A stretch of 64,000 nucleotides of DNA. Origin: an uncultured Clostridia bacterium (lineage in GTDB: Bacteria > Bacillota > Clostridia > Oscillospirales > Ruminococcaceae). This document shows positions 36,046 to 44,817 of this stretch, piece by piece. Location of the stretch: NCBI GenBank assembly GCA_944386805.1, contig CALXCO010000009.1, positions 1 through 64,000 on the forward strand. The letters run 5' to 3'. Numbering within the stretch: position 1 is the first letter of the stretch; each line of letters opens with the position of its first letter. A program made the translations under genes and the position numbers. Under the pieces are notes generated by a model. That model had not been told where the DNA came from and made no database searches. It saw only the letters and a list, made by a program, of their open reading frames with translations.

Positions 36046-38239
36046 CAAAATCGTCGTCTCCGTAATCGTCGTCGTCCTCGTCGTCAAAGACAGGGACAGC
36101 CTTTCTCTTCTTTCTGCGGATGCGCAGCACGACTACAACGATACCGCCTGCAACCACAACGCAGCCGACAATAATCAAAATCTTCCCCCAAAGCGGCAAA
36201 CCCGGATTGGCATCAACCGGTTCCATCGGTTCCATGGGGTCAGGTTCTCCCCAGTCCATTTCCATAACGGTTGCGGTAAAGGGGCGTTCGAGGGTGGTCT
36301 GCGTACCGGCGGAATCCTCGTATGTAATGATAAACTTGCCGTCAATGGTACCGGGTTCGGTGACATTGAGGGAAGTTTCAAAATAGTCGCCGTTGCCTGC
36401 TTCGACGTTGCCGACATAGGTATTGGCATCGGCAGTGGTAAAGCCGGTACCCTCGACGGCGATCGAGAGGTTATAAATCGCGCTCTTGCCCTTATTGACA
36501 TAAGAGACCGAGCAGTATGCGGAATCACCGACATATACGGTACTGCTGATCTGAGCGTCTTCGACCTCAAAACGGTCAGGCTGGGAAACAGGGATGGTAA
36601 TGCGTTCAGTAGCGGTCAGGCTTTCCCGTTTGCCATCGACGACCGCCTCGTAGGCAATCTGCACATCAATCCCGTAGGACTTGGGCGGAGCGTCTGCTTT
36701 GACAACCAGGTCGATGCTTTCGGTAAAGCTCTCACCCGCGCCGACCTTTGCGATAAAGAAGGAGTTGGAAGAACTTGCGGGTGTGAAGACGCCGCCGGTT
36801 GTTTCGTCCGCTGCGGAAGAAACGACCATCTTGATATTTTCGATGGCACTGGAGGAAGAGGTATTCTTCAGGGTCATGCCAAGGGTAAAGGTGCTGCCGC
36901 CGGTGACACTGGTTCCCTCTTCACCGTAGGTATAGCTTTCAATAATAACCTGGGGTTTGGAAGAACCGGGGCCGCTTTCGCCTTCACCGCCGGAGGTTTC
37001 GGGTTTGCCGACACAGGGTACAAACACCTTTGCGACAGACTTTTCTTCTCCGCAGGCGGCAGTCGCGGTCAGAATCGCGGTACCGCTGGGAAGCGCCTTA
37101 TCACCGTGGAGCTGATAGGTAAAGGTCGACTGCTGGCCGGGACCGAGTTCGACAAGGGTCTGGACGTCCATACCGGATTTCAGGGTAACCGAACCGGTTG
37201 CCATACCGTCAAGGGTCATGGTGATGTCCTTCATGGTAGCGGAGCCGGTATTCTGGACGGTGATGGTCAGAGAGGTATCGCCGTTATAGGAAAGGGTGGA
37301 ACTGCCCAGCTGATAACCGGTGATGACCAGTTTACCATTGGATTTGATATCATCCGACGCACGCAGACGGACGGAGAAGGTGGTCTTCTCACTAACCTGT
37401 TTGTTGTCGTAGGAGTATACCGAACTTACGTCAATCGACGCAACCGAATCGGTTACATCCTGCTTAGCAGTGACACGACAACTGATAGTCGCGCTTCCCT
37501 TTTTGAAGTTGACAGTCTGAGTAGCCGCAGCCGATTCAAGATAAAGACCTTCTGGCATGCCCAGAGTGACCTGTGCGGAACCGACGACAGAAGTTGCATT
37601 CAGCGGAATCAAAATTTCTTTAGTTTCACCAGCTTTGATTTCCGGCATGAAGGCGTTTTTGGATACGGTGACCTGGTTACCGATCAATTCCGGTGCAGAA
37701 GGTTCACTGCTACTGCCATCATCTGGTATCTCGGGATTATAAATTTGCACTGAATATGTCATAGATTCAGTGTTATAACCATCGCCATCTTTATAGACTA
37801 TTGATAAACTAATTGGTACAATTCCACTAGCAGCCTTATCATCTGCATCAATAACAAAACTCACCAATTCCTTTGGGTTATACTTATCACATACTTCTAT
37901 TTTTACCTGCTGAGTAGAAGCAGTATTTCTCAAATATAAACCACTGGGCATAGAAATTGTAACCTGTGCATTTGGATCTGAAACTTCACTGTAATAAAAA
38001 ATTGAAATGCTCTTTCCACGTTCCCCAGCAACAACTACTGGCACTTGACTTGATGGCGCAATCAAAATTTTATTTCCAGCATAATTACTTACATTAGGTT
38101 GTGAACCTGATGTATCGGAATCCTGAGCTTCAACTCCCATACTGGGCAGTACAACAACCGCCATCGACAAAATAAGCAGAAACGCGGCTAAAACCGCTTC
38201 CCACCGAAACAATATGCTTTTTTTCTCCCCAACGTGCAT
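36038..38239 (-). CDS. Secreted membrane-anchored CARDB-like repeat protein
   Basis: 733 residues: signal peptide/anchor (about 12-37), a chain of beta-sandwich domains resembling CARDB/NEW3-type folds (COG1361-like), a C-terminal membrane helix (about 683-705), a KKRK stop-transfer and a strongly acidic tail DDEDDDDYGDDDFDE in the cytosol. Two related domains can be seen (ISMPSGLYLRN near 95 and LGMPEGLYLES near 225). It lies between the ABC ATPase and permease genes and probably works as their extracellular partner, like an adaptor. The first 170 codons are markedly more AT-rich than the rest, a sign of mosaic origin. Confidence 0.8.
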   Translation of the reverse strand: MHVGEKKSILFRWEAVLAAFLLILSMAVVVLPSMGVEAQDSDTSGSQPNVSNYAGNKILIAPSSQVPVVVAGERGKSISIFYYSEVSDPNAQVTISMPSGLYLRNTASTQQVKIEVCDKYNPKELVSFVIDADDKAASGIVPISLSIVYKDGDGYNTESMTYSVQIYNPEIPDDGSSSEPSAPELIGNQVTVSKNAFMPEIKAGETKEILIPLNATSVVGSAQVTLGMPEGLYLESAAATQTVNFKKGSATISCRVTAKQDVTDSVASIDVSSVYSYDNKQVSEKTTFSVRLRASDDIKSNGKLVITGYQLGSSTLSYNGDTSLTITVQNTGSATMKDITMTLDGMATGSVTLKSGMDVQTLVELGPGQQSTFTYQLHGDKALPSGTAILTATAACGEEKSVAKVFVPCVGKPETSGGEGESGPGSSKPQVIIESYTYGEEGTSVTGGSTFTLGMTLKNTSSSSAIENIKMVVSSAADETTGGVFTPASSSNSFFIAKVGAGESFTESIDLVVKADAPPKSYGIDVQIAYEAVVDGKRESLTATERITIPVSQPDRFEVEDAQISSTVYVGDSAYCSVSYVNKGKSAIYNLSIAVEGTGFTTADANTYVGNVEAGNGDYFETSLNVTEPGTIDGKFIITYEDSAGTQTTLERPFTATVMEMDWGEPDPMEPMEPVDANPGLPLWGKILIIVGCVVVAGGIVVVVLRIRRKKRKAVPVFDDEDDDDYGDDDFDE

Positions 38240-38247
38240 AGTTCGTT

Positions 38248-39138
38248 TTATCCTTTCGTTTGATTTTGCCCCTGCTTACTGTCCGCCAGAGGTTTTGTGC
38301 GTTTGGACTGTGTTTGCGCCGGCTGATCGACCGTTTCGGGTTCTTCCCGCGGCACGACCGACACATTCTCGGTATCGCTGACGATCGCACCGTCCACCAG
38401 ACGGACAATCCGGTCGGCATACCGGGCGATATCACCGTCATGGGTGACGATAATCAGCGTTTCATGATACCGGCGCGCCATCCGCACGATCATCTCCATG
38501 ACCTCTGTCGTGGTATGGCTGTCCAGGTTTCCGGTCGGCTCGTCGGCAAACACCACCGGCGGCTGCGAGATAAACGCACGCGCGATGCCGACACGCTGCT
38601 GCTGACCGCCCGACATCTGGGACGGACGGTGCTTCATACGCCCTTTCAGCCCGACGCGCGCCAGCATTTTTTTTGCACGCGCCTCACGTTCCTTTTTGGG
38701 CACGCCCTTGAAGACCAGCGGCATCGCCACGTTTTCCAGCGCCGTATCCTGCGGCATCAGGTTATACGACTGGAAGATGAACCCGATGTTCTGACGGCGG
38801 AATACCGCCAGTTCCTTTTCACTCATCGCCGTGACTTCCCGTCCTGCGATGATGACATGTCCGCGGGTTGGCTTTTCCAGTCCGGCCATGATGTTGAGCA
38901 GGGTCGATTTACCGCTTCCCGATGTTCCCAGGATACAGCAGATTTCGCCCTTTTTGATCTGGAGCGATATCTTACCCAGCGCAACGACCTTTTCGTCCTC
39001 AACCTCGTAGACCTTGCGCAGTCCGCGCACCTGTAAAATCACGCCGTCATCCGCCGCCACTGCTTTTTTCGGCCTGCGGGCAGAGTCTTTCCCGGGCGGT
39101 CCTGGCGACGGATGCAGACGTTCTTCGACGGCTGTCAT
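38248..39138 (-). CDS. ABC transporter ATP-binding protein, MacB/LolD type
   Basis: 296 residues. Walker A GTSGSGKST, signature MSGGQQQRVGIARA, Walker B PVVFADEPTGNLD and the H-loop IIVTHD are intact. About 50 extra residues lie before and 60 after the ATPase core, including a Pro/Ala/Lys-rich start and a polar C-terminal tail. Start ATG 39138 behind GGAGG; the longer frame runs into non-coding sequence. First gene of the operon ATPase-CARDB protein-permease, eight bases from the next gene. Confidence 0.9.
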   Translation of the reverse strand: MTAVEERLHPSPGPPGKDSARRPKKAVAADDGVILQVRGLRKVYEVEDEKVVALGKISLQIKKGEICCILGTSGSGKSTLLNIMAGLEKPTRGHVIIAGREVTAMSEKELAVFRRQNIGFIFQSYNLMPQDTALENVAMPLVFKGVPKKEREARAKKMLARVGLKGRMKHRPSQMSGGQQQRVGIARAFISQPPVVFADEPTGNLDSHTTTEVMEMIVRMARRYHETLIIVTHDGDIARYADRIVRLVDGAIVSDTENVSVVPREEPETVDQPAQTQSKRTKPLADSKQGQNQTKG

Positions 39139-39316
39139 CTTTTTTCTTCCTCCTTCTTTCTGACTGTCAAATGTTACCCGGATGCCTTTCGGGTATACTT
39201 CCGGGCATACGTTTATAATACGCCGCAGATTGCAAAAAAGTTGCACAATTTTGCCGAAATTTCTAATTTTTTACAAAAACCCCTCTTTCCACGGCTTTTC
39301 CCGCAAATAGCACAAA

Positions 39317-39343
39317 GCGGCGCACCGTCAACCGGTACGCCGC
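39317..39343 (-). terminator. Hairpin behind oxidoreductase gene
   Basis: GCGGCG-ACCG pairs with CGGT-CGCCGC across a short loop; the following minus-strand sequence has only a short T-run (CTTTGTG), so it is a moderate terminator. Confidence 0.5.
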
Positions 39344-39351
39344 CCCATCAA

Positions 39352-40419
39352 TTACAGGATGACTTCATGTCCTTCTGCGGCAGAACGGTAGATGCCGTCA
39401 AGGATCTTCATCAGCGTGATTCCGTCTTCTGCCGGAGATACGCATTTTTCTACTCTTCCGAGGATGCAGTCAACATAATGGTTGATCTCTCCTTCAAAAA
39501 GACCGTCAAAATCAAGCGCTGTCGCCGTATCCAGCGTTACATTGGACATGTAACCGTTCAGCTCGGTATACATCTCCAGCGACGGGTCGAGTTTTGCGCC
39601 TGCCTTGGTGCCGAACAGCTGGATTTTGCCTTCATCTTCCTTGATATTCAGCGAGAATGCCGCTTCAATCGATACAACCGCGCCGTTATCGTAGCGAATC
39701 ATCGCGCTTGCCAGGTCTTCTACGTCGAATATCTCATTCGTATGGTCCGACGCCGCCTGATAGCCCTTCATCTTGTCCTTGATGTCCGGACGGTTGCCCA
39801 GCTTGTGGAAGGTCGCTCCATATACCGATACCGGCTTCGGGTTCCCCATCAGGTAACGCGTCAGGTCGATGACATGCACCCCAAGGTCGATCAGCGGTCC
39901 GCCGCCAGAACGCGAACGGTCTCCAAACCAGCTCCCAGGTGAACCATTTCTCCGCAGATAGGTCGCCTTTCCATAATAAATGTCGCCAAAATATCCGTTG
40001 TCGATATAGTCCTTCAAAATCTTCGCGTCATTGCCGTACCGACGGACAAATCCGACCATCAGCAGTTTGCCGTTTCTTTCTGCCGCCTCTTTCATCTTCT
40101 CAGCGTCCGCCGCACAGGTCGCCATCGGCTTTTCACACAATACGTGCTTGCCTGCATTCAGTGCCATAATCGTGCAGGGTGCATGCTGTGAGTTCCAGGT
40201 GCAGACGCTGACCGCGTCAATCTCCGGCAGCTCACGCAGCATCTCTGCTTCATCGGTGTACAGACGGGTGATGCCGAACTTCTCGCCCATCATCTTCAGA
40301 CGCTTCTCGTCGATATCACAGAACGCGTACAGCTCCACATCCGGGTTCAGCTGATAGCCATGAATGTGGGACAGGGAGATGTTCCCCACGCCGACAATTG
40401 CGATTTTAATTTTGCTCAT
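39352..40419 (-). CDS. Gfo/Idh/MocA family oxidoreductase
   Basis: 355-residue NAD(P)-dependent dehydrogenase of the glucose-fructose/inositol dehydrogenase type. Rossmann start IAIVGVGNISLSH, the CEKPMA motif with catalytic lysine (about 95-100) and GGPLIDLGVHVIDL (about 178-191) are present. Typical substrates are sugars, inositols or their derivatives. The gene follows a sugar isomerase/epimerase gene by about 50 bases, which suggests joint breakdown or conversion of one polyol or sugar. Confidence 0.9.
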   Translation of the reverse strand: MSKIKIAIVGVGNISLSHIHGYQLNPDVELYAFCDIDEKRLKMMGEKFGITRLYTDEAEMLRELPEIDAVSVCTWNSQHAPCTIMALNAGKHVLCEKPMATCAADAEKMKEAAERNGKLLMVGFVRRYGNDAKILKDYIDNGYFGDIYYGKATYLRRNGSPGSWFGDRSRSGGGPLIDLGVHVIDLTRYLMGNPKPVSVYGATFHKLGNRPDIKDKMKGYQAASDHTNEIFDVEDLASAMIRYDNGAVVSIEAAFSLNIKEDEGKIQLFGTKAGAKLDPSLEMYTELNGYMSNVTLDTATALDFDGLFEGEINHYVDCILGRVEKCVSPAEDGITLMKILDGIYRSAAEGHEVIL

Positions 40420-40470
40420 AACGAATGATCTCCTTCCACACAGGACTTTCCCTGCTGTCTTGATATTCTA

Positions 40471-41313
40471 TCAGCCGATCAGTTGCTGTAAAAATCCGAC
40501 CGCCTTACGGATATCCGCTTCCGGGTTTGCCCCGACTTCCCGCTCTATCGTCAGGAATCCATGGTACCCGATCTCACGCAGCGCGCCAATCCATCCCGGA
40601 AAATCGACGTCCCCTTCTCCAAGCGGCAGCTCTTCAAAGGACGGCGACAGCGGGACTTCCGCTTCGGTCACGCCGTAGATCTCTTCCGGTTCACGCCAGT
40701 AAATGTGCCGGCCGTCTTTTGCGTGGGTATGTACAATATAATCCTTGAGGAGTTTGACCCCTTCGACCGGGTTATCTTTGACCACCATCACGAGGTTCGC
40801 CGGGTCAAAGTTGACCGCAACCCCTCTCGAACCCAGGCTGTCCAGGAATTTCCGCAGACGTGCCGCCGGTTCCGGACCGGTTTCGATGGCAAAATGTGCC
40901 TCCATCGAGTCGGCAAACTCCGCCAGTTTCCCACAGGCTTGCTGCATGATCTGGTAACGCGGGTGGCTGCTGTCCTCCGGTACGACGCCGATATGGGTCG
41001 TCACAACGTCCGTCTCCAAATCCCGCGCCAGTTCCAGTATCCGTTTGGAACGTTCAATCAGCTCCGGGTTCTTCTCCGGGTTGCCAAATCCCATTCCGAG
41101 GTCGCCGCACAGCGCCGATACCTTCAGTCCATTGCTTTTGATGCGGTCGAGCAGTTCCCGTCTGGCGGCGGTATTCAGGTTTTCGGGCGCCATTTCACCT
41201 TTGGTCGCATAAATCTGGATTCCCTGTGCCCCGACGTCGTGCGCCTTTTTCAGCGCCTCTCCCAGCGGCAGCCGGAATGAATCCAGCATAACACCTATCG
41301 ATAAATCTGCCAT
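40471..41313 (-). CDS. Sugar phosphate isomerase/epimerase, TIM-barrel (AP-endonuclease 2 superfamily)
   Basis: 280 residues, xylose-isomerase-like barrel. Metal-binding acidic and histidine residues appear as ETGPEP, NFDPANL, VHTHAKDG and GEGDVDFPG. The family includes hydroxypyruvate isomerase, inosose dehydratase and tagatose epimerases; the exact one is unknown. Start ATG 41313, nine bases behind AAAGGAAG; an ATG three codons earlier overlaps that site. It forms a pair with the downstream oxidoreductase. Confidence 0.87.
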   Translation of the reverse strand: MADLSIGVMLDSFRLPLGEALKKAHDVGAQGIQIYATKGEMAPENLNTAARRELLDRIKSNGLKVSALCGDLGMGFGNPEKNPELIERSKRILELARDLETDVVTTHIGVVPEDSSHPRYQIMQQACGKLAEFADSMEAHFAIETGPEPAARLRKFLDSLGSRGVAVNFDPANLVMVVKDNPVEGVKLLKDYIVHTHAKDGRHIYWREPEEIYGVTEAEVPLSPSFEELPLGEGDVDFPGWIGALREIGYHGFLTIEREVGANPEADIRKAVGFLQQLIG

Positions 41314-41358
41314 TTCCTTCATCTTCCTTTCTTTTCGTTCGGCATTTGCCTTTTTTAT

Positions 41359-42378
41359 TTATTCATATCCTTCCATCCGCTCCGGGAATACCAGTGTCAC
41401 CTGACACCCTTTCCCCGGCGCAGAATCCAGCAGAATTTTTCCTCCCAGACGGTCCATGATTTCCCTGCAAAGGTATAATCCCAGCCCGCTTGAATGACGT
41501 TCACCGCGTCCGTTAAAGCCGGTGTATCCGCGTTCGAATACCCGCGGCAGGTCTTCCTGCCGGATACCGATGCCGGTATCCGCGATCATCAGGCTGTTGC
41601 CTTTTGCGGTGATGCTGACACGTCCGCCCGGCGGCGTATATTTGACCGCATTGGAAATCACCTGTTCCAGTACGATCAGCAGCCATTTCTCATCCGTCAC
41701 GACCTCCAGCCCGGTCCCTTCAAAGCTGACCGACAGCTTTCCGCCGATAAACAGCCTTGCAAACCGCCGCAGTGTCTTGCGAATCAGCGGATCGACTGCC
41801 GTCTTTCGGAATATATAATCCGTTTCATCCGATTGCAGCCGCATATACGACAGCACCATCTCCGAATACCCTTCAATCCGTGTCAGCTCCCCTAATAGTT
41901 GTGAGGAGGCAACCTCCCCATCCGTCTGGAGCAGCAGCCGCATTGCAGCAATCGGGGTCTTGATCTGGTGCACCCACAGGGTGTAAAAATCGATCATCGC
42001 CGCCTGTTTCTGCTCATTCTCCCGCAAATCTGCCTGACGTGCTTCCGCCAGCCGCCGAATCAGCGTCTGGTAGTTTTTCTCGCTCAGGTCGTGCGGTGCC
42101 GGCAGCGGCAGCACCTTTTCATCCAACATCTGACTCAGCAATTGCAGTTCCTGCTGGCGTTTCCGCCAGCGTGCAAACCCCCGGACAAAAAACAGCCCGC
42201 CTGCCACAATCCCCAGCATACTTGCATAGATCAGCGGCTCAAAATCGATGCGGTAAAACGCAAACACAATCGCCTGCGTTCCCGTCCAAATCAGCCATAA
42301 GATCAGGTCCCGCCGTTTTTCCCAGAGGTACTGACCCAGCTGACGGAAAAAATGCGTACCCTTTTCATTGTTATCCAA
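41359..42378 (-). CDS. Sensor histidine kinase, BceS-like (intramembrane-sensing)
   Basis: 339 residues: two membrane helices (about 24-43 and 50-68) with only a few residues between them, so no real extracellular sensor; then the H-box WVHQIKTPIA (histidine near 135), N-box EQVISNAVKYTPPGG, and GGERHSSGLGLYL-type ATP lid. This is the architecture of BceS-type kinases, which receive their signal from an ABC transporter. A BceAB-like transporter is encoded 2.4 kb upstream. TTG start overlapping the response-regulator stop. Confidence 0.88.
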   Translation of the reverse strand: MDNNEKGTHFFRQLGQYLWEKRRDLILWLIWTGTQAIVFAFYRIDFEPLIYASMLGIVAGGLFFVRGFARWRKRQQELQLLSQMLDEKVLPLPAPHDLSEKNYQTLIRRLAEARQADLRENEQKQAAMIDFYTLWVHQIKTPIAAMRLLLQTDGEVASSQLLGELTRIEGYSEMVLSYMRLQSDETDYIFRKTAVDPLIRKTLRRFARLFIGGKLSVSFEGTGLEVVTDEKWLLIVLEQVISNAVKYTPPGGRVSITAKGNSLMIADTGIGIRQEDLPRVFERGYTGFNGRGERHSSGLGLYLCREIMDRLGGKILLDSAPGKGCQVTLVFPERMEGYE

Positions 42379-43045
42379 TCGAATAGCCCATTCCCTTCCG
42401 GGTCTGTATCATACCATCCGCCCCAATCGACGACAGCTTTTTCCTCAGCCTTGCGACATTGACCGCAAGGGTGTTCTCGTCGACAAACGCGTCTGATTCC
42501 CATAATCTCGTCATCAGATCATCCCTGCTGACGACACCGGGACGGTTCTCCATCAGCATCTGTAAGATCTTCAGCTCATTTCGCGTCAGCTCAACCTGGC
42601 TCCCTTTATAGTAGGCCTTGCCCTCCGTCAGGTTCAGCATCAGCTCTCCGGCACTCAATACCCTGCTCGACCCGGCAAAGTCATAGCTCCGCCGCAGCAT
42701 CGCCTGTACCTTCGCCGTCAGCACCCCAAGGTCGAACGGCTTGGCGATAAAATCGTCGCCGCCCATATTGATCGCCGTCACAATGTTCATATTGTCGGCA
42801 GCGGAGGAGATAAAGATCACCGGCACCTTTGAAAAGCGCCGTATCTCCCCGCACCAGTAAAACCCACTGTAAAATGGCAGAGTGATATCCATCAGCACCA
42901 GCTGCGGGTCATATTCATTGAACTGCGCCAGTACCCGCTCGAAGTCGGTCACCAGCTGTACCCCCAGCCCCCAGCGTGACAGCTGGCTTGCAATCACATC
43001 GGCAATCACCCGGTCGTCTTCTACAACCAGTATCCGATAATCCAA
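42371..43045 (-). CDS. OmpR-family response regulator
   Basis: 224 residues. Receiver domain with acidic pocket VVEDD, phospho-acceptor aspartate in QLVLMDITLPF (about residue 51), threonine/serine FISS and lysine in AKPF; winged-helix DNA-binding domain in residues about 125-224 (LTRNELKILQMLMENRPGVVSRDDL). Start is TTG 43045, seven bases behind GGAGG; the longer frame has no binding site. Partner kinase overlaps by eight bases. Likely binds the CTTACA-N4-TGTAAG site at 47812-47827. Confidence 0.92.
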   Translation of the reverse strand: MDYRILVVEDDRVIADVIASQLSRWGLGVQLVTDFERVLAQFNEYDPQLVLMDITLPFYSGFYWCGEIRRFSKVPVIFISSAADNMNIVTAINMGGDDFIAKPFDLGVLTAKVQAMLRRSYDFAGSSRVLSAGELMLNLTEGKAYYKGSQVELTRNELKILQMLMENRPGVVSRDDLMTRLWESDAFVDENTLAVNVARLRKKLSSIGADGMIQTRKGMGYSIG

Positions 43046-43069
43046 CCAAATTCCTCCGTTTCCTCTGTC

Positions 43070-43098
43070 ATGATAACATAATGCAGCCTTAAATACAA
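43070..43098 (-). promoter_or_regulatory. Promoter of the two-component genes
   Basis: TTGTAT (43098-43093) and TATCAT (43075-43070), spacer 17, minus strand. Confidence 0.65.
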
Positions 43099-43115
43099 GG
43101 GTATTTTGTATAATT

Positions 43116-44432
43116 TTATGAATTTGTCTGGTTATTCCCGGCATCCCGCATATTCGGCCAGACCCATTCCACCAGGCTGTCCGGGTACTGTTCATCCAGG
43201 AAACTGCCGATTACAGTCGGTGTTGCGGTCCCTTGCTGGCGCTGGGTATACCGTCCGATCGCCAGCCCGGAAAGCAGTGCATTGATCACCATCAGCCCGG
43301 TCAGCACCCAGGTCAGAATCGTCCCGGTCAGCATCGGTATCCGTTCAATCAGCTTTGACAGCCGCGGGTAGAGAATCTGCAACCATACGACCGCCAGCAC
43401 ACCCCAGAAAAACATAAACAATACGTTGGTCCGTCCGCCGATGTTGAGCGGCATATGGCTGTAATCCCAGAAGACCTTCCCGAAAACCAGTTCGGTGAAG
43501 ACGCTGCACGCGTACTCATACGCGCCGCCCAACAAAAAACCACCGAGAAATACATACCGGTCGCCCTTTTTGGACAATGGACTCAGCACGACCGTCAGCA
43601 CGACTGCCCCCAGTCCCCATACAATCGAAAACGGACCGTACAGCACGCTCGACCTGCTCATCCAGATTCCCGCCGTAAACCGGACAAAGAATGTCTCGAT
43701 AATATCCCCCAGCAGCGAACAGATCAGAAATACCCAGAACATCTTGGTCAGTGTAATCCCGGATGCAAACACCATTCCCTTTGCAATACTGCCATCGATG
43801 TCCAGTTCAGGCGGATAGGCGTTTTGCAGACGGAGGTGGATTCGTGCATTCAGCCGCTGTCCGAAGCTGTTGGAGGTACGGCGCAGCTGTTCGGTCAGTT
43901 CACCAGCCGGCAGCTCGCCCCGCCGGTCCTTACGCAGCGACCATACCACCGTGAAGACGTCCACCGCAAAGACCACGGCAAATACGATATCCGCGATGAT
44001 AAACACAATTTCCGGCAGCATATGGTAAAAGATGAACACCAGCGGCTGCAAAAATGCCAGCACCAGCATCGCACCCAGTCCCCAGATCAGTGAATAAACC
44101 GCTCCCGGCAATGACCCAAACATTGCCCGTTTTTCCGCATTCCACATTCTTCTGCCGGTCGTCTGTTCCGCGATGCGGGTCGAAACGGTTTCGACCGCGT
44201 TGGCAAAGACAATACAGGCGATAAACTGAATCAGATAATGCCCTCGGAGTGACCTGAGGAAGACCAGCATCAGCACCAGCGCGACGCCATAGGAAGGACA
44301 GACCGGTCCGGACAGCATCCCCGGATCAATAAACCGTTTCCGTCTGATCGACAGGACCGCTACCTCCAGGCACCATCCGAGAAAACTGTACAGGAAAAAA
44401 TAAAAGATCAGTTCCGTTAATGTATATTGCAT
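43116..44432 (-). CDS. CmpB-like (putative ABC permease domain) membrane protein
   Basis: 438 residues with about twelve membrane segments in two related halves; each half begins with a pattern like FLYSFLGWCLEV / FLICSLLGDIIETFF and contains a GP..YG motif, which is the repeated domain known as ABC_trans_CmpB (PF06541). Function is unknown in spite of the name, and no ATPase is fused. Start ATG 44432 behind AAAGGACAAC. It lies between the two-component genes and the BceAB-like genes on the same strand. Confidence 0.8.
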   Translation of the reverse strand: MQYTLTELIFYFFLYSFLGWCLEVAVLSIRRKRFIDPGMLSGPVCPSYGVALVLMLVFLRSLRGHYLIQFIACIVFANAVETVSTRIAEQTTGRRMWNAEKRAMFGSLPGAVYSLIWGLGAMLVLAFLQPLVFIFYHMLPEIVFIIADIVFAVVFAVDVFTVVWSLRKDRRGELPAGELTEQLRRTSNSFGQRLNARIHLRLQNAYPPELDIDGSIAKGMVFASGITLTKMFWVFLICSLLGDIIETFFVRFTAGIWMSRSSVLYGPFSIVWGLGAVVLTVVLSPLSKKGDRYVFLGGFLLGGAYEYACSVFTELVFGKVFWDYSHMPLNIGGRTNVLFMFFWGVLAVVWLQILYPRLSKLIERIPMLTGTILTWVLTGLMVINALLSGLAIGRYTQRQQGTATPTVIGSFLDEQYPDSLVEWVWPNMRDAGNNQTNS

Positions 44433-44554
44433 TGTTGTCCTTTCCGGACGGAAAATTGCTTTTTCCGTCCTCTGGTTCATCAGTTTAATTCCAGTGTAAC
44501 ACAGCCGACATAAAAAGGCAACCGCTGCCCGCAAATTTTGTCAACAAAGCGCAC

Positions 44555-44586
44555 AGGCGGATACCGGAAAACCCCGGTATCCGCCT
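44555..44586. terminator. Hairpin behind the Bce-like operon
   Basis: Perfect 13-base stem (44555-44567 with 44574-44586) with a six-base loop. T-runs next to it are short on both sides, so efficiency is uncertain. Confidence 0.6.
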
Positions 44587-44610
44587 TTCCCATCATTTCC
44601 CGATCGCCTG

Positions 44611-44685
44611 TTATCCGCAGGAACTGAACAACATCCAGATAAAGCCGACCATCAGCATCAGGAAAATAATTGCTGCCCGTTTCAT
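44611..44685 (-). CDS. 24-residue single-helix membrane micro-protein
   Basis: ATG at 44685 overlaps the stop of the preceding small ORF (ATGA). Product MKRAAIIFLMLMVGFIWMLF followed by SSCG: positively charged start, one hydrophobic helix, terminal cysteine. A GTG at 44697 with AGGAG eight bases ahead would give 28 residues in the same frame. It is the last ORF of the Bce-like operon, before a hairpin. Confidence 0.5.
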   Translation of the reverse strand: MKRAAIIFLMLMVGFIWMLFSSCG

Positions 44686-44795
44686 TTCGGCTGCCACTCC
44701 GCAAGCTCCTTTCGGTGCACCAGCGCCGGCACGACAATCACCAGTGCCGCAGCTGCTGCTGCAATCCCAACCAGCCATTTCAGGCATCTCATCAT
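44682..44795 (-). CDS. 37-residue single-helix membrane micro-protein
   Basis: ATG at 44795 lies eight bases behind AAAGGA; 22 bases separate it from the BceB-like gene. The product has a short basic start (MMRCLKWL), a hydrophobic run GIAAAAAALVIVVPALV and a polar tail. It overlaps the next small ORF by four bases. Both ribosome binding site and overlap speak for real translation. A part in assembly or control of the neighbouring transporter is inferred from position only. Confidence 0.55.
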   Translation of the reverse strand: MMRCLKWLVGIAAAAAALVIVVPALVHRKELAEWQPK

Positions 44796-44817
44796 AACCA
44801 ATCGTCCTTTCTTTCCG

